A DNA stretch of 64,000 nt from Levilactobacillus humaensis (GCF_024345185.1 NZ_BROB01000017.1:1-64000); one strand, 5' to 3'. Positions 7,785 through 16,162 are shown, numbered from the stretch's first letter. The notes: a model not told the origin generated them from the sequence alone. Made by a program: numbers and translations.

Positions 7785-8828
7785 ATGAAAACAGCTGTCT
7801 TTGTTGAACCAGGTAAGATTGACGTTCAAGACTTGCCGAAACCCGAGGTCAAGAACCCTACCGATGCCGTCCTAAAGATTGTGCGGGCCTGTGTCTGTGG
7901 CTCCGACCTGTGGTGGTACCGGGGAATCAATCAGCGGCAGGCCAACACCCCGGTCGGGCACGAAGCCATTGGGATCGTCGAAAGTGTCGGGAGTGCCGTA
8001 ACTAACGTGAAACCCGGGGACTTTGTGATCGCGCCCTTTACCCATGGTTGTGGCCACTGTGCGGCTTGTTTAGCCGGCTTCGATGGCAACTGTGAGAATG
8101 CTCGGACCGATGACGAGATCGTCGGCTACCAAGGGGAATACTTACGGTTTAAGAATGCTGATTGGGCCTTGGTTAAGGTTCCTGGTCAACCTAGCGATTA
8201 CACCGATGACCAACTCAACGACCTGTTAACGCTGGCCGATGTGATGGCTACCGGTTACCACGCTGCCGCTTCTGCCGAGGTTAAGTCAGGCGACACGGTG
8301 GTGGTTATGGGCGACGGTGCCGTGGGTCTGTGCGGGGTAATTTCCGCTAAATTACGTGGCGCCAAACGCATCATTGCCATGAGTCGTCACGCCGATCGGC
8401 AGGCCCTGGCCAAAGAATTTGGCGCGACCGACGTCGTCGCTGAACGCGGGGACGACGCCGTTAAACGGGTCCTTGAACTGACAAATGGTGCCGGTGCGGA
8501 TGCCGTGCTGGAATGTGTCGGGACAACGCAGTCCGTGGACACCGCGGTTAAAGTCGCCCGTCCCGGAGCCGTCGTGGGCCGCGTCGGTGTGCCACAGAAG
8601 GCTGAAATGAACACCAACAACTTATTCTGGAAGAATATCGGGTTACGCGGTGGAATTGCCTCAGTGACGACGCATGACCGTGAAATCCTGTTGGATGCCG
8701 TTCTGAAGGGTGACATTCACCCTGGCAAGGTCTTTACCAAGCGTTTTGACCTCGACCATGTGGCGGAAGCTTACGACGCCATGGATAAGCGTGAAGCCAT
8801 TAAGTCGTTGTTAGTTATTAGTGACTAA
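7785..8828 (+). CDS. Zinc-dependent alcohol dehydrogenase (MDR family)
   Basis: A 347-residue medium-chain dehydrogenase. The ATG at 7785 follows GGAGG; an in-frame TTG at 7770 overlaps the ribosome-binding site. Catalytic zinc ligands are in CVCGSDLWW and GHEAIG. The structural-zinc lobe is CGHCAACLAGFDGNC (four cysteines). The NAD(P) Rossmann motif is VVMGDGAVGLCGV (residues ~170-182). It oxidises or reduces alcohols/aldehydes; the substrate is undetermined. MerR-type control suggests aldehyde detoxification, as for AdhA of Bacillus (family knowledge plus inference). Confidence 0.92.
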   Translation: MKTAVFVEPGKIDVQDLPKPEVKNPTDAVLKIVRACVCGSDLWWYRGINQRQANTPVGHEAIGIVESVGSAVTNVKPGDFVIAPFTHGCGHCAACLAGFDGNCENARTDDEIVGYQGEYLRFKNADWALVKVPGQPSDYTDDQLNDLLTLADVMATGYHAAASAEVKSGDTVVVMGDGAVGLCGVISAKLRGAKRIIAMSRHADRQALAKEFGATDVVAERGDDAVKRVLELTNGAGADAVLECVGTTQSVDTAVKVARPGAVVGRVGVPQKAEMNTNNLFWKNIGLRGGIASVTTHDREILLDAVLKGDIHPGKVFTKRFDLDHVAEAYDAMDKREAIKSLLVISD

Positions 8829-8858
8829 TCACACTGAGAATTTAGATTTGAGCAAACG

Positions 8859-8893
8859 AAGGGGCCGTGACGTCATTGTCACGACCCCTTTTT
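8859..8893 (+). terminator. Intrinsic terminator
   Basis: AAGGGGCCGTGAC/GTCACGACCCCTT stem followed by T5, between the convergent alcohol dehydrogenase and helicase genes. Confidence 0.85.
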
Positions 8894-8906
8894 ATAATCT
8901 TAAGTG

Positions 8907-10712
8907 TCAGTTGAGGAGTGTTAAACCCTTAGTTCCCCGTGAAGCCGCGACATAGCGGCGGTTAGGACCGTGCTGGGGGTCGGTATAGAAGGCCGATTGC
9001 CAGTGGGTGACGGCAGCAAAGTCGAACTCTAAGCCCTTAGCCAAGGCGAGGGGCATGATATTTAACCCCGGACGAACGGTGTGAAGCGTCTGTTCTTCGA
9101 GGAGCTGGGCAGTGGGGTACTGGGTAGCCAATTCGGCGGCAATTTCAGCCGTGGGGGTGATGATCCCCAGACTTTGGGTCGCTGAGAGGGATTGCTTGGT
9201 CAGCATCTGTGAGAGCGTGCTAGTCGTCCCCATTTCTGGCGCCGAGCCTTCCTCCTGGACCGCCGAAATTTCATTTTGCCAGTCGCCAGCAAACTGGGCG
9301 AAGAACCGGGTGATTTGGCCGGTGGCACGGTAGCTGGTGGTGAGGCGCAACTGCGCGGTCTGGTCCGGGTCGAAGAAGTCTGAAATGGTCGTTGTCTGGC
9401 CACTTAGCCGCTGACGATGATCCCCGACGATGGTAATCGCCGTTTTCTGGAAGAGAGTCGCGATAAAGAGCCAGGCATCCGGGCCGTAGTCCTGCGCCTC
9501 GTCGACGAAGAGGGCCTGCGTGACGGTTTGCTGGTAAGCGGTGAAGTTCAGCAGGAGGTACAACCGATCGTAGGCCGTGAGGGGCGTGATTCCCAAATCG
9601 CGGCCAAATTGGTCCCAGTCTAGCCAGTCATTGAGATCTTCCGGAACTAGATTGACGGCATTTAGCCAGCGCCAAGCGGTCTGCATGCGGTTTAAGAGGG
9701 GCTCACGATCGTTGGATTGGTCGTAGGCCCGTTGGAACAGGCCGGCTGGTGTCTGGGGATAGGGTTGCTGGAGACGGGCGGCGAGTTCCACCAGATGATT
9801 GTCAGTCGTTGAAATTGTCAAGCCAAAGCGCTGACCCCAAGATTGGACTAAATTGAGATAGGTGGTGCTCAGTGGTTCAGCTTCACCCAAGGCTGGCAAC
9901 ACGCCACGAATGTAGCGACTGAAGGCGGTATTCGGGGTGAGAATCAGAATGTCCGCGGGGGTCCAGCTGTCGCGATGGCGATAGAGCTGGTAGGCCACGC
10001 GCTGGAGGAGCACGGAGGTCTTGCCACTCCCGGCGACCCCATCAACAATCACGATGGGGTGGCGGCTTTCTCGGATGATGGCGTTTTGCTCCTGTTGAAT
10101 GGTGGCCGTGATTTCTTGTAAGCCACCGCTGCGGTTGCTAGCGAGAACTTCCAATAACAAGGGGTCGCCGATAGCGGCATCGGTGTCGACCACCTGGAGC
10201 AATTGGTCGTGGTCGATGACAAATTGTTGGCGTTGTTTGATGGTAACGGGGATGTCACGGCCATTGGCACGGTAAGTGGTGGCACCCGTTCGATTGGCGT
10301 AATAGGCATCGGCGACGGGCGACCGCCAGTCATAGACCAGATCGCGACTGATTTCGTCGGTGTAGCCCACCTTACCTAAATAGAGTTCTTCAAGGTCATC
10401 GTCGCCAAAGTCCAGTTTGAGTTTCGCAAAGTAGGCCTGTGGTAACAGTAATTTAGCGTGATTCAAGCGGGTCACCGCGGTATCATGGCGGGCATTCAGC
10501 GTGTCGATCTGCCGATTGTTGGCCTCGATACTGGCAAAAGTTTCCAACTGATCACTGAAAGTCCCGAGATCGAGGTGGCCCTCGCTATTGAGCTGTTGCT
10601 TCATGGACCGAGCGGATTGGGCGAGATCGTTCAGTTGTGTTGTGAGCCGGTCGATGTCGCGGGTTAAACGTTGGTAGATTACCTGTAGATGGTGTGCCTC
10701 ATTTTGTCCCAT
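8907..10712 (-). CDS. helD: HelD-like UvrD/Rep superfamily 1 helicase
   Basis: 601 residues. A coiled-coil N-terminal arm (residues ~1-90) is followed by the conserved YLGKVGYTDE / VYDWRSPVADAYY block typical of the RNA-polymerase-recycling factor HelD. Walker A is GVAGSGKT (225-232) and Walker B is LFVDEAQDYGP (~400). Motif IV/VI equivalents are LRLTTSYRATGQITRFF and YVAASRGTKGL at the C-terminus. HelD removes stalled RNA polymerase from DNA, using ATP. It is shorter than the ~770-residue Bacillus protein, as in other lactobacilli. It stands alone; the ATG has a modest AGGTGATT upstream. Confidence 0.88.
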   Translation of the reverse strand: MGQNEAHHLQVIYQRLTRDIDRLTTQLNDLAQSARSMKQQLNSEGHLDLGTFSDQLETFASIEANNRQIDTLNARHDTAVTRLNHAKLLLPQAYFAKLKLDFGDDDLEELYLGKVGYTDEISRDLVYDWRSPVADAYYANRTGATTYRANGRDIPVTIKQRQQFVIDHDQLLQVVDTDAAIGDPLLLEVLASNRSGGLQEITATIQQEQNAIIRESRHPIVIVDGVAGSGKTSVLLQRVAYQLYRHRDSWTPADILILTPNTAFSRYIRGVLPALGEAEPLSTTYLNLVQSWGQRFGLTISTTDNHLVELAARLQQPYPQTPAGLFQRAYDQSNDREPLLNRMQTAWRWLNAVNLVPEDLNDWLDWDQFGRDLGITPLTAYDRLYLLLNFTAYQQTVTQALFVDEAQDYGPDAWLFIATLFQKTAITIVGDHRQRLSGQTTTISDFFDPDQTAQLRLTTSYRATGQITRFFAQFAGDWQNEISAVQEEGSAPEMGTTSTLSQMLTKQSLSATQSLGIITPTAEIAAELATQYPTAQLLEEQTLHTVRPGLNIMPLALAKGLEFDFAAVTHWQSAFYTDPQHGPNRRYVAASRGTKGLTLLN

Positions 10713-10787
10713 CCAATCACCTCCGGATTCCCTAGTCTACGCGCTTTAGCAACAATAACCAGTCTGTTTTTAAGGCGCTAGGCATGC

Positions 10788-10885
10788 TATAATAGATATG
10801 GGAAAGAGTTAGTGCATCACAGATGATTTCGGAGTGATAGTAAAAAAGGGCACCGCGTTAACTGATGGTTGACGGGTGTCCTTTT
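10788..10885 (+). ncRNA. Candidate small transcript (promoter plus hairpin, no ORF)
   Basis: A consensus -10 TATAAT (10788-10793) points rightwards into ~90 bases without a coding frame. They end in the hairpin GGGCACC/GGGTGTCC followed by TTTT. The -35 is poor, and the hairpin may simply serve the convergent oxidoreductase gene. A small RNA is possible but unproven. Confidence 0.25.
10849..10884 (-). terminator. Terminator of the oxidoreductase gene
   Basis: On the minus strand AAGGACACC...GGTGCCC is followed by TTTTTT, just beyond the stop at 10890. Confidence 0.7.
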
Positions 10886-10889
10886 GGGT

Positions 10890-11480
10890 CTAAAGCTTGA
10901 AGTTACGGAGAATCGCTTCCCGTTGGGCCAGGGTCTTCTTTTCCACCTGAGCGAAGTTATGCCATTTGAAGTGCCGGAGTCGGGTCTTGAGGAACGTTCC
11001 CCGGAAGAGGAGCTTGGCTAGGGGTGCCCCGAAGATCAGCCGATAAATCCAGTTGGGGGTACTCATGGTGGTTACGATATCGATTCGGGGTTGTTTCGTC
11101 AGTTTTGTTTTCATGGTATCGGCTTGGTACAGTTGCCCCTTAGCGTAAACCTTGTCGAGGAAGCCCTTCGTCATGGCCGGCATGACTTCCCACCAGACGG
11201 GAAACATGAAGATAATGCGGTCCGCGGCTAACAGGCGTTGCTGATAGTCGGCGACCATGGGATCGGTGCTCTGACCCCGGCGCCAGTTTGTGAGATCGGC
11301 GGCGGACATGACGGGATTAAAGCCATCGGCGTGGAGATCGATGAGGTCGACGTCGTTATTTTCCTGGCGCTGTTGGGCCATGACGGCCTTGAGTAAGGCG
11401 GCTAGGAAAGAGCGATGGTGTGGCACGTTGTCCCCGGCAGTGGCGGTGTATGGATGATCAAAGATAATAACTGTTTTCAT
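10890..11480 (-). CDS. NAD(P)H-dependent quinone/flavin oxidoreductase
   Basis: A 196-residue flavodoxin-fold oxidoreductase of the NQO1/KefF/MdaB type. N-terminal VIIFDHPYTATAGDNVPHHRSF is the flavin phosphate-binding start, and FMFPVWWEVMPAMTKGFLDKVY is the family's hallmark FMN/quinone loop. It catalyses two-electron quinone reduction, which avoids semiquinone radicals. It is divergent from a Crp/Fnr regulator, with a 16-bp palindrome between the two, so that regulator probably controls it. Confidence 0.9.
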   Translation of the reverse strand: MKTVIIFDHPYTATAGDNVPHHRSFLAALLKAVMAQQRQENNDVDLIDLHADGFNPVMSAADLTNWRRGQSTDPMVADYQQRLLAADRIIFMFPVWWEVMPAMTKGFLDKVYAKGQLYQADTMKTKLTKQPRIDIVTTMSTPNWIYRLIFGAPLAKLLFRGTFLKTRLRHFKWHNFAQVEKKTLAQREAILRNFKL

Positions 11481-11540
11481 TTTTAAGCCCTCGTTTTTTT
11501 AATTGATAAGGTGAGTATAGCCGAGGGTTGGTGGGGCGGC

Positions 11541-11556
11541 ATTAACAAATGTTAAT
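11541..11556. promoter_or_regulatory. Palindrome between oxidoreductase and Crp/Fnr genes
   Basis: ATTAACA-aa-TGTTAAT is a perfect palindrome with 7-bp arms in the 99-base divergent gap. It lies upstream of the minus-strand -10 TATACT of the oxidoreductase, a position expected for a Crp/Fnr-family operator. Confidence 0.55.
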
Positions 11557-11579
11557 TGCGCGTCGAAGGAGGAGAAAAG

Positions 11580-12149
11580 ATGGCATTGTCGGCCTATTTA
11601 GCACAGAAGTTTCCGGAAATTGCGGCGCATTGGGATGAACTGGGTCCACTATTTGTGACGAAGACCGTTCCGGCAGAGACCACGTTACTGGCGGAAGGGG
11701 ATGTCGCCACGGCGATCTTCTTCGTGACGCAGGGTGCTCTGCGTCTGTGGCACAATAGCGAAGAGCGGGAAGTGACCCTGCAGTTCTTCTTCGAAAATCA
11801 GATTGTATCTTCATTTGAGAGTTTCTACCTCGACCAACCCAGTGCCTTTTCGATTGAAAGTTTTGAGGACACTCAGGTATTGATGCTGAGTAAGGCCGAC
11901 TTCAATCGGCTACGGCAAGCTTATCCGTCGATTGAACCGGCCATCACCCGGTTTATTTGTGAGCGGTTCATTGCCTACCGAAATATCTTTTTTACGCAGC
12001 TTCAAGATTCACCAGAAGACCGGTATCGCCAACTAGCGGCCGACGAACCCGAGATTTTAGAGCGCGTGCCGTTGCGGCTAGTTGCCTCGTATTTGGGCAT
12101 TACCCCGGTCTCGTTGAGTCGGATTCGGACGCGGTTGGGGGAAAATTAG
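11580..12149 (+). CDS. Crp/Fnr-family transcriptional regulator
   Basis: 189 residues. The ATG at 11580 follows GGAGGAG. The N-terminal cyclic-nucleotide-binding-like beta barrel (PAETTLLAEGDVATAIFFVTQGALRLWH) is followed by the long dimerisation helix and a C-terminal HTH (VASYLGITPVSLSRIRTRLG). No N-terminal cysteine cluster is present, so it is not an oxygen-sensing Fnr. The ligand is unknown. It is likely to regulate the divergent quinone oxidoreductase through the palindrome at 11541. Confidence 0.87.
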   Translation: MALSAYLAQKFPEIAAHWDELGPLFVTKTVPAETTLLAEGDVATAIFFVTQGALRLWHNSEEREVTLQFFFENQIVSSFESFYLDQPSAFSIESFEDTQVLMLSKADFNRLRQAYPSIEPAITRFICERFIAYRNIFFTQLQDSPEDRYRQLAADEPEILERVPLRLVASYLGITPVSLSRIRTRLGEN

Positions 12150-12182
12150 GTTGTAAAATTGCGAGTCTTTGATTGCTAATTA

Positions 12183-12208
12183 ACATCAAATGTATGGTAT
12201 ATTGATGT
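12183..12208 (+). promoter_or_regulatory. Operator/promoter of dinJ-yafQ
   Basis: The inverted repeat ACATCAA (12183-12189) / TTGATGT (12202-12208) brackets a TATGGT -10 region, with a TTGATT -35 upstream. This is the expected autoregulatory operator for a RelB/DinJ antitoxin. Confidence 0.6.
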
Positions 12209-12226
12209 CACAAAGAGGTGATTTCA

Positions 12227-12523
12227 ATGAGTTCAACGCCAACAACGATTCGACTGGATGATAATCTACGAAAAGAGCTAGATGCGCGACTAGAAGCCGC
12301 TGGTATCAGTTTAAATACCTACTTTACGATGGCTGCCAAGCAATTTGTGATTCAAAATCGGATTCCCTTTGATGTGATTACGCCAGAAAAAGAAGAGCCT
12401 AACGAAACGACTAAGCGGGCCATGGTTTTAGCGGAAGCGAAGGAACTAGGTTTAGTTCCAGAAGATTCACCACTATTCACTGATGTTGATAAGATGATGG
12501 CTTACTTAGATCGCGGGAAATAG
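12227..12523 (+). CDS. dinJ: RelB/DinJ-family antitoxin
   Basis: 98 residues. The ATG at 12227 is preferred over the GTG at 12218, which lies inside the AAGAGGTG ribosome-binding site. The N-terminal ribbon-helix-helix is TTIRLDDNLRKELDARLEAAGISLNTYF. The acidic C-terminal half binds the toxin. It neutralises the YafQ-type RNase and represses the operon. The toxin gene begins one base after its stop. Confidence 0.9.
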   Translation: MSSTPTTIRLDDNLRKELDARLEAAGISLNTYFTMAAKQFVIQNRIPFDVITPEKEEPNETTKRAMVLAEAKELGLVPEDSPLFTDVDKMMAYLDRGK

Positions 12524-12524
12524 G

Positions 12525-12833
12525 ATGTATCGACTAAGTTTCGAACCACAGTTTGTAAAGGATTTTAGAGACTTGAAGCGACATCATCCAGAGTTAATTA
12601 GTGAGTTAAGGCGGGCTTTGCTGGAATTAGAAGTCTCAGGGCATGTGCCTGCTACATATTCGCCACATGTTTTACTTAATCGTGGCGGTAATTACAATGG
12701 TTACTTTGATTTTCATTTGTCGGATGGAAAAGTTGATGTTTTGGTCTTGTATTTGCCACATAAGTCCCATCCTAAAATTAGATTAGTCAGAATTGGAACA
12801 CATGAAGATTTATTTCGTGGTGAACTAAAGTAG
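12525..12833 (+). CDS. yafQ: YafQ/RelE-family mRNA interferase toxin
   Basis: A 102-residue RelE-superfamily ribosome-dependent endoribonuclease. YRLSFEPQFVKDFRDLKRHHPEL is the N-terminal strand-helix, and LVRIGTHEDLF near the C-terminus carries the conserved His and Phe of the YafQ active site. YNGYFDFHLSDGKVDVLVLY is the central sheet. It cleaves mRNA in the ribosomal A site. It immediately follows its antitoxin. Confidence 0.88.
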   Translation: MYRLSFEPQFVKDFRDLKRHHPELISELRRALLELEVSGHVPATYSPHVLLNRGGNYNGYFDFHLSDGKVDVLVLYLPHKSHPKIRLVRIGTHEDLFRGELK

Positions 12834-12904
12834 AGTTAATTATTCAGGACGCTAAAGCATGCCAATGAAGAGGACAATTAGTTTGAATTTACATAAAAAT
12901 TTAC

Positions 12905-12935
12905 AGTCGCAGGTCCCCACAGACCGCGACTTTTT
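12905..12935 (+). terminator. Terminator of dinJ-yafQ
   Basis: AGTCGC...GCGACT stem followed by TTTTT, downstream of the toxin gene. Confidence 0.7.
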
Positions 12936-12965
12936 AATTTCTCAAAAATTAATTCGAAAATCCCC

Positions 12966-12996
12966 TTGCCTTGAAGTGTAGATGAAGGTCTAAACT
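12966..12996 (+). promoter_or_regulatory. MerR-type promoter/operator 3
   Basis: TTGCCT (12966-12971), a 19-base spacer and TAAACT (12991-12996). The dyad CCTTGAAGTGTAGATGAAGG (12969-12988) matches operator 1 at all but one position. It drives the 14-TM efflux gene. Confidence 0.83.
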
Positions 12997-13034
12997 CCTA
13001 AGCATTCACTTAAAGACGAGGAGCAAATACACAA

Positions 13035-14375
13035 ATGACAAAGAACAAACGCTTTGACTGGATTTTACTGGTCATTCTCATGAGTTACTTTATGATTCTA
13101 CTAGACAATTCGATTATCTTTACCGGGACGGTCAAAATCGCCCAGGATCTGAACCTCAATCAGGCGACGTTATCTTGGGTCAGCAGTGCCTACTCACTGA
13201 CATTTGGTGGGTTCCTGTTACTAGGTGGCCGTGCCGGCGATCTATTTGGCCGGCGGCGCGTCTTCCAGATTGGGCTGGTGATCTTCGGTTTGGGCTCACT
13301 GCTGGTGGGACTCGCGGTTAATGCGCCGATGATTATTGCTTCCCGGGCCTTTCAAGGAATTGGTTCTGCCATCCTAGCGCCAACCACGCTGGCAATTCTG
13401 ATGGACACCTATGAGGGAGCCGATCGAACCAAAGCCATTGCTTACTATGGGGCGATGGCCGGTATCGGGGCCAGTGTGAGCCTGGTGATTGGCGGTATCT
13501 TTGCCAGTCTCCTGACTTGGCGGGTAGGATTTTTCATTAACGTGCCAATTAGTATCTGGATGTTCTATTTAGCGGTGAAGCATTTACGGACCGACGATGC
13601 GCAATCTGGTAAATTAGACTGGATTGGGACATTGACGTCCTTGATTGGTATGAGTGCTTTGGTTTACAGCATTATTGGAGATTGGGCCAAGCTGCCAGCC
13701 TTGATTTTGGCTGTCCTTTTCCTGGCAGGTTTCATCTATCAGGAACACCGGACGGGTCAACCCATTATGCCCTTGCGGATTTTCACCGATCGTGAACGTA
13801 TCGGGGCCTACGTGGGCCGGTTCCTCTATATGGGCGCGATGATGGGCTTCTGGTTCATCACCCCGCAGCTAATGCAGAATCAACTCGGTTTTAGTGCCCT
13901 GATGGCCGGTATGGCCTTCTTCCCCTTAACTATCGTGAACTTCATCGTGGCCTTGCAAGTCGCCCGCTTAACGGCAAAATGGGGCAATGGTGGCCTGCTG
14001 GTCATTGGGATCGCCCTGACGGCGGCGGGGATGCTTTGGATGAGCTTCTTCACGCCATCCGTGGGCTATTGGTGGGGGATTGCCGCACCAATGGTTATCG
14101 TCGGAATTGGTCAAGGTTTCTCACTGAGTCCCTTCACGGCGGCCGGCGTGGCGCATACTCAAGGGGCCGACGCGGGTGCTGCGTCGGGGGTTGTCAACGT
14201 AATGCACCAGATTGGTGGATCGGTTGGGCTCTCAATTTTGGTCACTGTTCAAGGCCTCTTTAGTGGGCAGGTCGTGGGATTCCAACACGCTATTCTAGTG
14301 GGTGCGGGTCTCCTATTATTGGCCTTATTCGCCGCAATTTTCCTGATTGTTCCGGGAGAGCATCAGCAAGTTTAA
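13035..14375 (+). CDS. DHA2-family (14-TM) MFS efflux transporter
   Basis: 446 residues, EmrB/QacA-like. TM1 carries the DHA2 motif LDNSIIFTGTVKIAQDL. Loop 2-3 is GGRAGDLFGRRRVFQIG (MFS motif A), and motif C is GAMAGIGASVSLVIGG. Proton-driven export of toxic organic compounds is the family role; the substrate is unknown. Its expression from MerR-type promoter 3 links it to the reductase/dehydrogenase regulon. Confidence 0.9.
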   Translation: MTKNKRFDWILLVILMSYFMILLDNSIIFTGTVKIAQDLNLNQATLSWVSSAYSLTFGGFLLLGGRAGDLFGRRRVFQIGLVIFGLGSLLVGLAVNAPMIIASRAFQGIGSAILAPTTLAILMDTYEGADRTKAIAYYGAMAGIGASVSLVIGGIFASLLTWRVGFFINVPISIWMFYLAVKHLRTDDAQSGKLDWIGTLTSLIGMSALVYSIIGDWAKLPALILAVLFLAGFIYQEHRTGQPIMPLRIFTDRERIGAYVGRFLYMGAMMGFWFITPQLMQNQLGFSALMAGMAFFPLTIVNFIVALQVARLTAKWGNGGLLVIGIALTAAGMLWMSFFTPSVGYWWGIAAPMVIVGIGQGFSLSPFTAAGVAHTQGADAGAASGVVNVMHQIGGSVGLSILVTVQGLFSGQVVGFQHAILVGAGLLLLALFAAIFLIVPGEHQQV

Positions 14376-14393
14376 TGATTTTGAAAATCGGCC

Positions 14394-14424
14394 TTGCCTT
14401 GAAGTAACTGCAAGGGTCTACACT
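14394..14424 (+). promoter_or_regulatory. MerR-type promoter/operator 4
   Basis: TTGCCT (14394-14399), a 19-base spacer and TACACT (14419-14424). The dyad CCTTGAAGT-aact-GCAAGG (14397-14415) is one base shorter than the other three. It drives the reductase/SnoaL-like pair. Confidence 0.8.
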
Positions 14425-14460
14425 GAATTTATCACCTAAATTAATTGGAGGAATTTAATC

Positions 14461-15066
14461 ATGACAAACGTTTTAATTATTGGCGCAACGGGTTCTGTGG
14501 GCAGCGTCACCCGTCAGTATTTCTTAGACAATACAAACGATCAGCTCACCCTGATGGCTCGGAGCACCAGTCGATTAGGTCGTTTGAATGCCGATCGGGA
14601 ACAAGCCATCGCGGGAAGTGTGACCGATGCCACTGCTTTAAAGGCGGCCTTACAAGGGCAGGATGTGGTCTTCGCCGCTCTGAGTGGTAACCTGGGTGGC
14701 ATGGCCCAGAGTCTGGTTGCCGCCATGGATGAAGCCGGTGTTAAGCGCCTGTTATTCATCGCGTCGATGGGCATTTATAATGAAATTCCCGCTAGTTTAG
14801 GTGCCAGTGGCAATTTGCAAAGTAATCCCATGTTACGGGGCTACCGGGCCGCAGCAGACGTGATTGAAGCCTCTGATCTGAACTATACGGTCATTCGTCC
14901 CGGCTGGTTTGACAGTGGCGATGATACCAATTATGAAGTGACCAAGAAGGGGGAACCCTTTGGTGGTCACGATGTTTCTCGCAAGAGTATTGCGGACTTA
15001 GTCGTTCGCTTGGCTCATGATAACGCATTGGGTTCCCGTGACAGTCTTGGGATTAATCGGAAGTAG
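14461..15066 (+). CDS. NmrA/SDR-like NAD(P)-binding oxidoreductase
   Basis: A 201-residue Rossmann protein with IIGATGSVGSVTRQYF as the dinucleotide-binding motif and FIASMGIYNEIP and LNYTVIRPGWF as later conserved blocks. It is a paralogue of the reductase at 6016. GGAGG precedes the ATG. First gene of a two-gene operon under MerR-type promoter 4. A role in carbonyl/quinone stress is inferred from that promoter. Confidence 0.87.
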   Translation: MTNVLIIGATGSVGSVTRQYFLDNTNDQLTLMARSTSRLGRLNADREQAIAGSVTDATALKAALQGQDVVFAALSGNLGGMAQSLVAAMDEAGVKRLLFIASMGIYNEIPASLGASGNLQSNPMLRGYRAAADVIEASDLNYTVIRPGWFDSGDDTNYEVTKKGEPFGGHDVSRKSIADLVVRLAHDNALGSRDSLGINRK

Positions 15067-15081
15067 GGAAGTCGACTAATA

Positions 15082-15444
15082 ATGAATGAAGAAATTTTAA
15101 ACTTATATCGAGCTTACAACGTGGCCATGGCAGCCGATGACGTTGCGGCCTTGGATAAACTACTCGCACCAGACTTCACGTTAACCCATATGACCGGGTA
15201 TGTGCAGCCCCGGTCAGAATGGTTAGGTGAACTCCAGCGGGGGACGATGCGCTACTTCTCTTCAATAGAAGATCATGTAGAGATGAAGTCCGAGGCCAAG
15301 GGTTGGCGCGTCATCGGTCAAAACCGAGTGGTAGCCAGTATTCACGGTAGTGGCCGGCACGAGTGGCCCTTGAATACCGAAATGACGGTTCGCCAGATCG
15401 CCAGTCAGTGGCAGATTATGGCAGCCGTCGTGACGACTTATTAG
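15082..15444 (+). CDS. SnoaL/NTF2-like small protein
   Basis: A 120-residue cone-shaped alpha+beta fold protein. LNLYRAYNVAMAADDVAALDKLLAPDFTLTHM is the typical N-terminal helix pair plus first strand, and the C-terminal strands (MTVRQIASQWQIMAAVVTTY) complete the sheet. Such proteins bind or convert small ligands; the reaction is unknown. It is co-transcribed with the reductase 15 bases upstream. Confidence 0.82.
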   Translation: MNEEILNLYRAYNVAMAADDVAALDKLLAPDFTLTHMTGYVQPRSEWLGELQRGTMRYFSSIEDHVEMKSEAKGWRVIGQNRVVASIHGSGRHEWPLNTEMTVRQIASQWQIMAAVVTTY

Positions 15445-15455
15445 GTCGAAGACAA

Positions 15456-15471
15456 TGTTTCACGTGAAACA
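15456..15471. promoter_or_regulatory. parS site, perfect consensus
   Basis: TGTTTCACGTGAAACA is identical to the widely conserved 16-bp parS palindrome bound by chromosomal ParB (Spo0J). It lies in the gap after the SnoaL-like gene. parS sites load ParB and SMC near the replication origin. Confidence 0.85.
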
Positions 15472-15475
15472 TAAA

Positions 15476-15506
15476 AAAGGGCGCTATCGCAGTGGTAGCG
15501 CCTTTG
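15476..15506 (-). terminator. Terminator of doc, copy A of a duplicated hairpin
   Basis: The hairpin GGCGCTA...TAGCGCC is followed on the minus strand by T6. Its sequence nearly repeats that at 16244-16275, on the other side of the toxin-antitoxin module. Confidence 0.8.
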
Positions 15507-15518
15507 CCGTCTCTTAAA

Positions 15519-15911
15519 TTAAGCCTTAATTAAGTGCTTCTTAATCGCCTGGTAAATGGCGTCATAATTAAGTTGGCGATCTTCAATTTGTGCCGTTTCT
15601 AAGGCAATTTGTACAAGCTCCTCATTTGTAAACGTTAAATGATAGCCGTTTAGGCCGGCCATGGTCCACAAGGCCGCCACGGCTGTTCGCTTATTTCCGT
15701 CTGCGAAGGGGTGAAGATTAATGATCTTTATAAAGACAATACCTAGTTTCCGGTCTAATGTCGGATAGGCGTCGGTTTCAAAGAAGGCTTGTTGTGGAAG
15801 AGCAGCAATAGATTCTAAACCAGCGGCATTACGTATGACGGGCTCTTGATGGTGCGCTAACAAAACGCGAGTGGTTAGAGCGATGAGCTCAGTAGCTGTT
15901 AGATACCGCAC
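15519..15911 (-). CDS. doc: Doc/Fic-family toxin
   Basis: 130 residues with the Fic/Doc signature HPFADGNKRTAVAALW (residues ~68-83). Doc proteins phosphorylate EF-Tu and halt translation; classical Fic proteins AMPylate. Here the motif reads DGNKR rather than Doc's DANKR, so the activity is not certain. The GTG start at 15911 overlaps the antitoxin stop by one base. The partner is AbrB-like rather than Phd-like. Confidence 0.88.
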   Translation of the reverse strand: MRYLTATELIALTTRVLLAHHQEPVIRNAAGLESIAALPQQAFFETDAYPTLDRKLGIVFIKIINLHPFADGNKRTAVAALWTMAGLNGYHLTFTNEELVQIALETAQIEDRQLNYDAIYQAIKKHLIKA

Positions 15912-16162
15912 TATTCGTCACTCTTCCGCAACGTTTCCAGGGCCTGATGATATTTTTTGAATCCCTTTTCCATATTTTCGATAAATTCAGGATCTAAACT
16001 TGGCTTCTTAGTGACAGTAAAGCCGTTTTCAGTTGGCTGAATTTCGACATTGGCGCCACTAGAGAGTCCCATTTGTTTAACTAAGTCTGCGGGGATTGTA
16101 ATGCCAATTGATCCGCCAACGCTGATAACTTTTCTATCAATCGGGTTATTTTTCATTTGCAT
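15911..16162 (-). CDS. AbrB/MazE-type antitoxin
   Basis: 83 residues. The ATG at 16162 has AGGTG six bases upstream; the GTG at 16171 is part of that site. The swapped-hairpin AbrB domain (DRKVISVGGSIGITIPADLVKQMGL) is followed by a charged C-terminal helix that would bind the toxin. It is translationally coupled to doc. Confidence 0.87.
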   Translation of the reverse strand: MQMKNNPIDRKVISVGGSIGITIPADLVKQMGLSSGANVEIQPTENGFTVTKKPSLDPEFIENMEKGFKKYHQALETLRKSDE

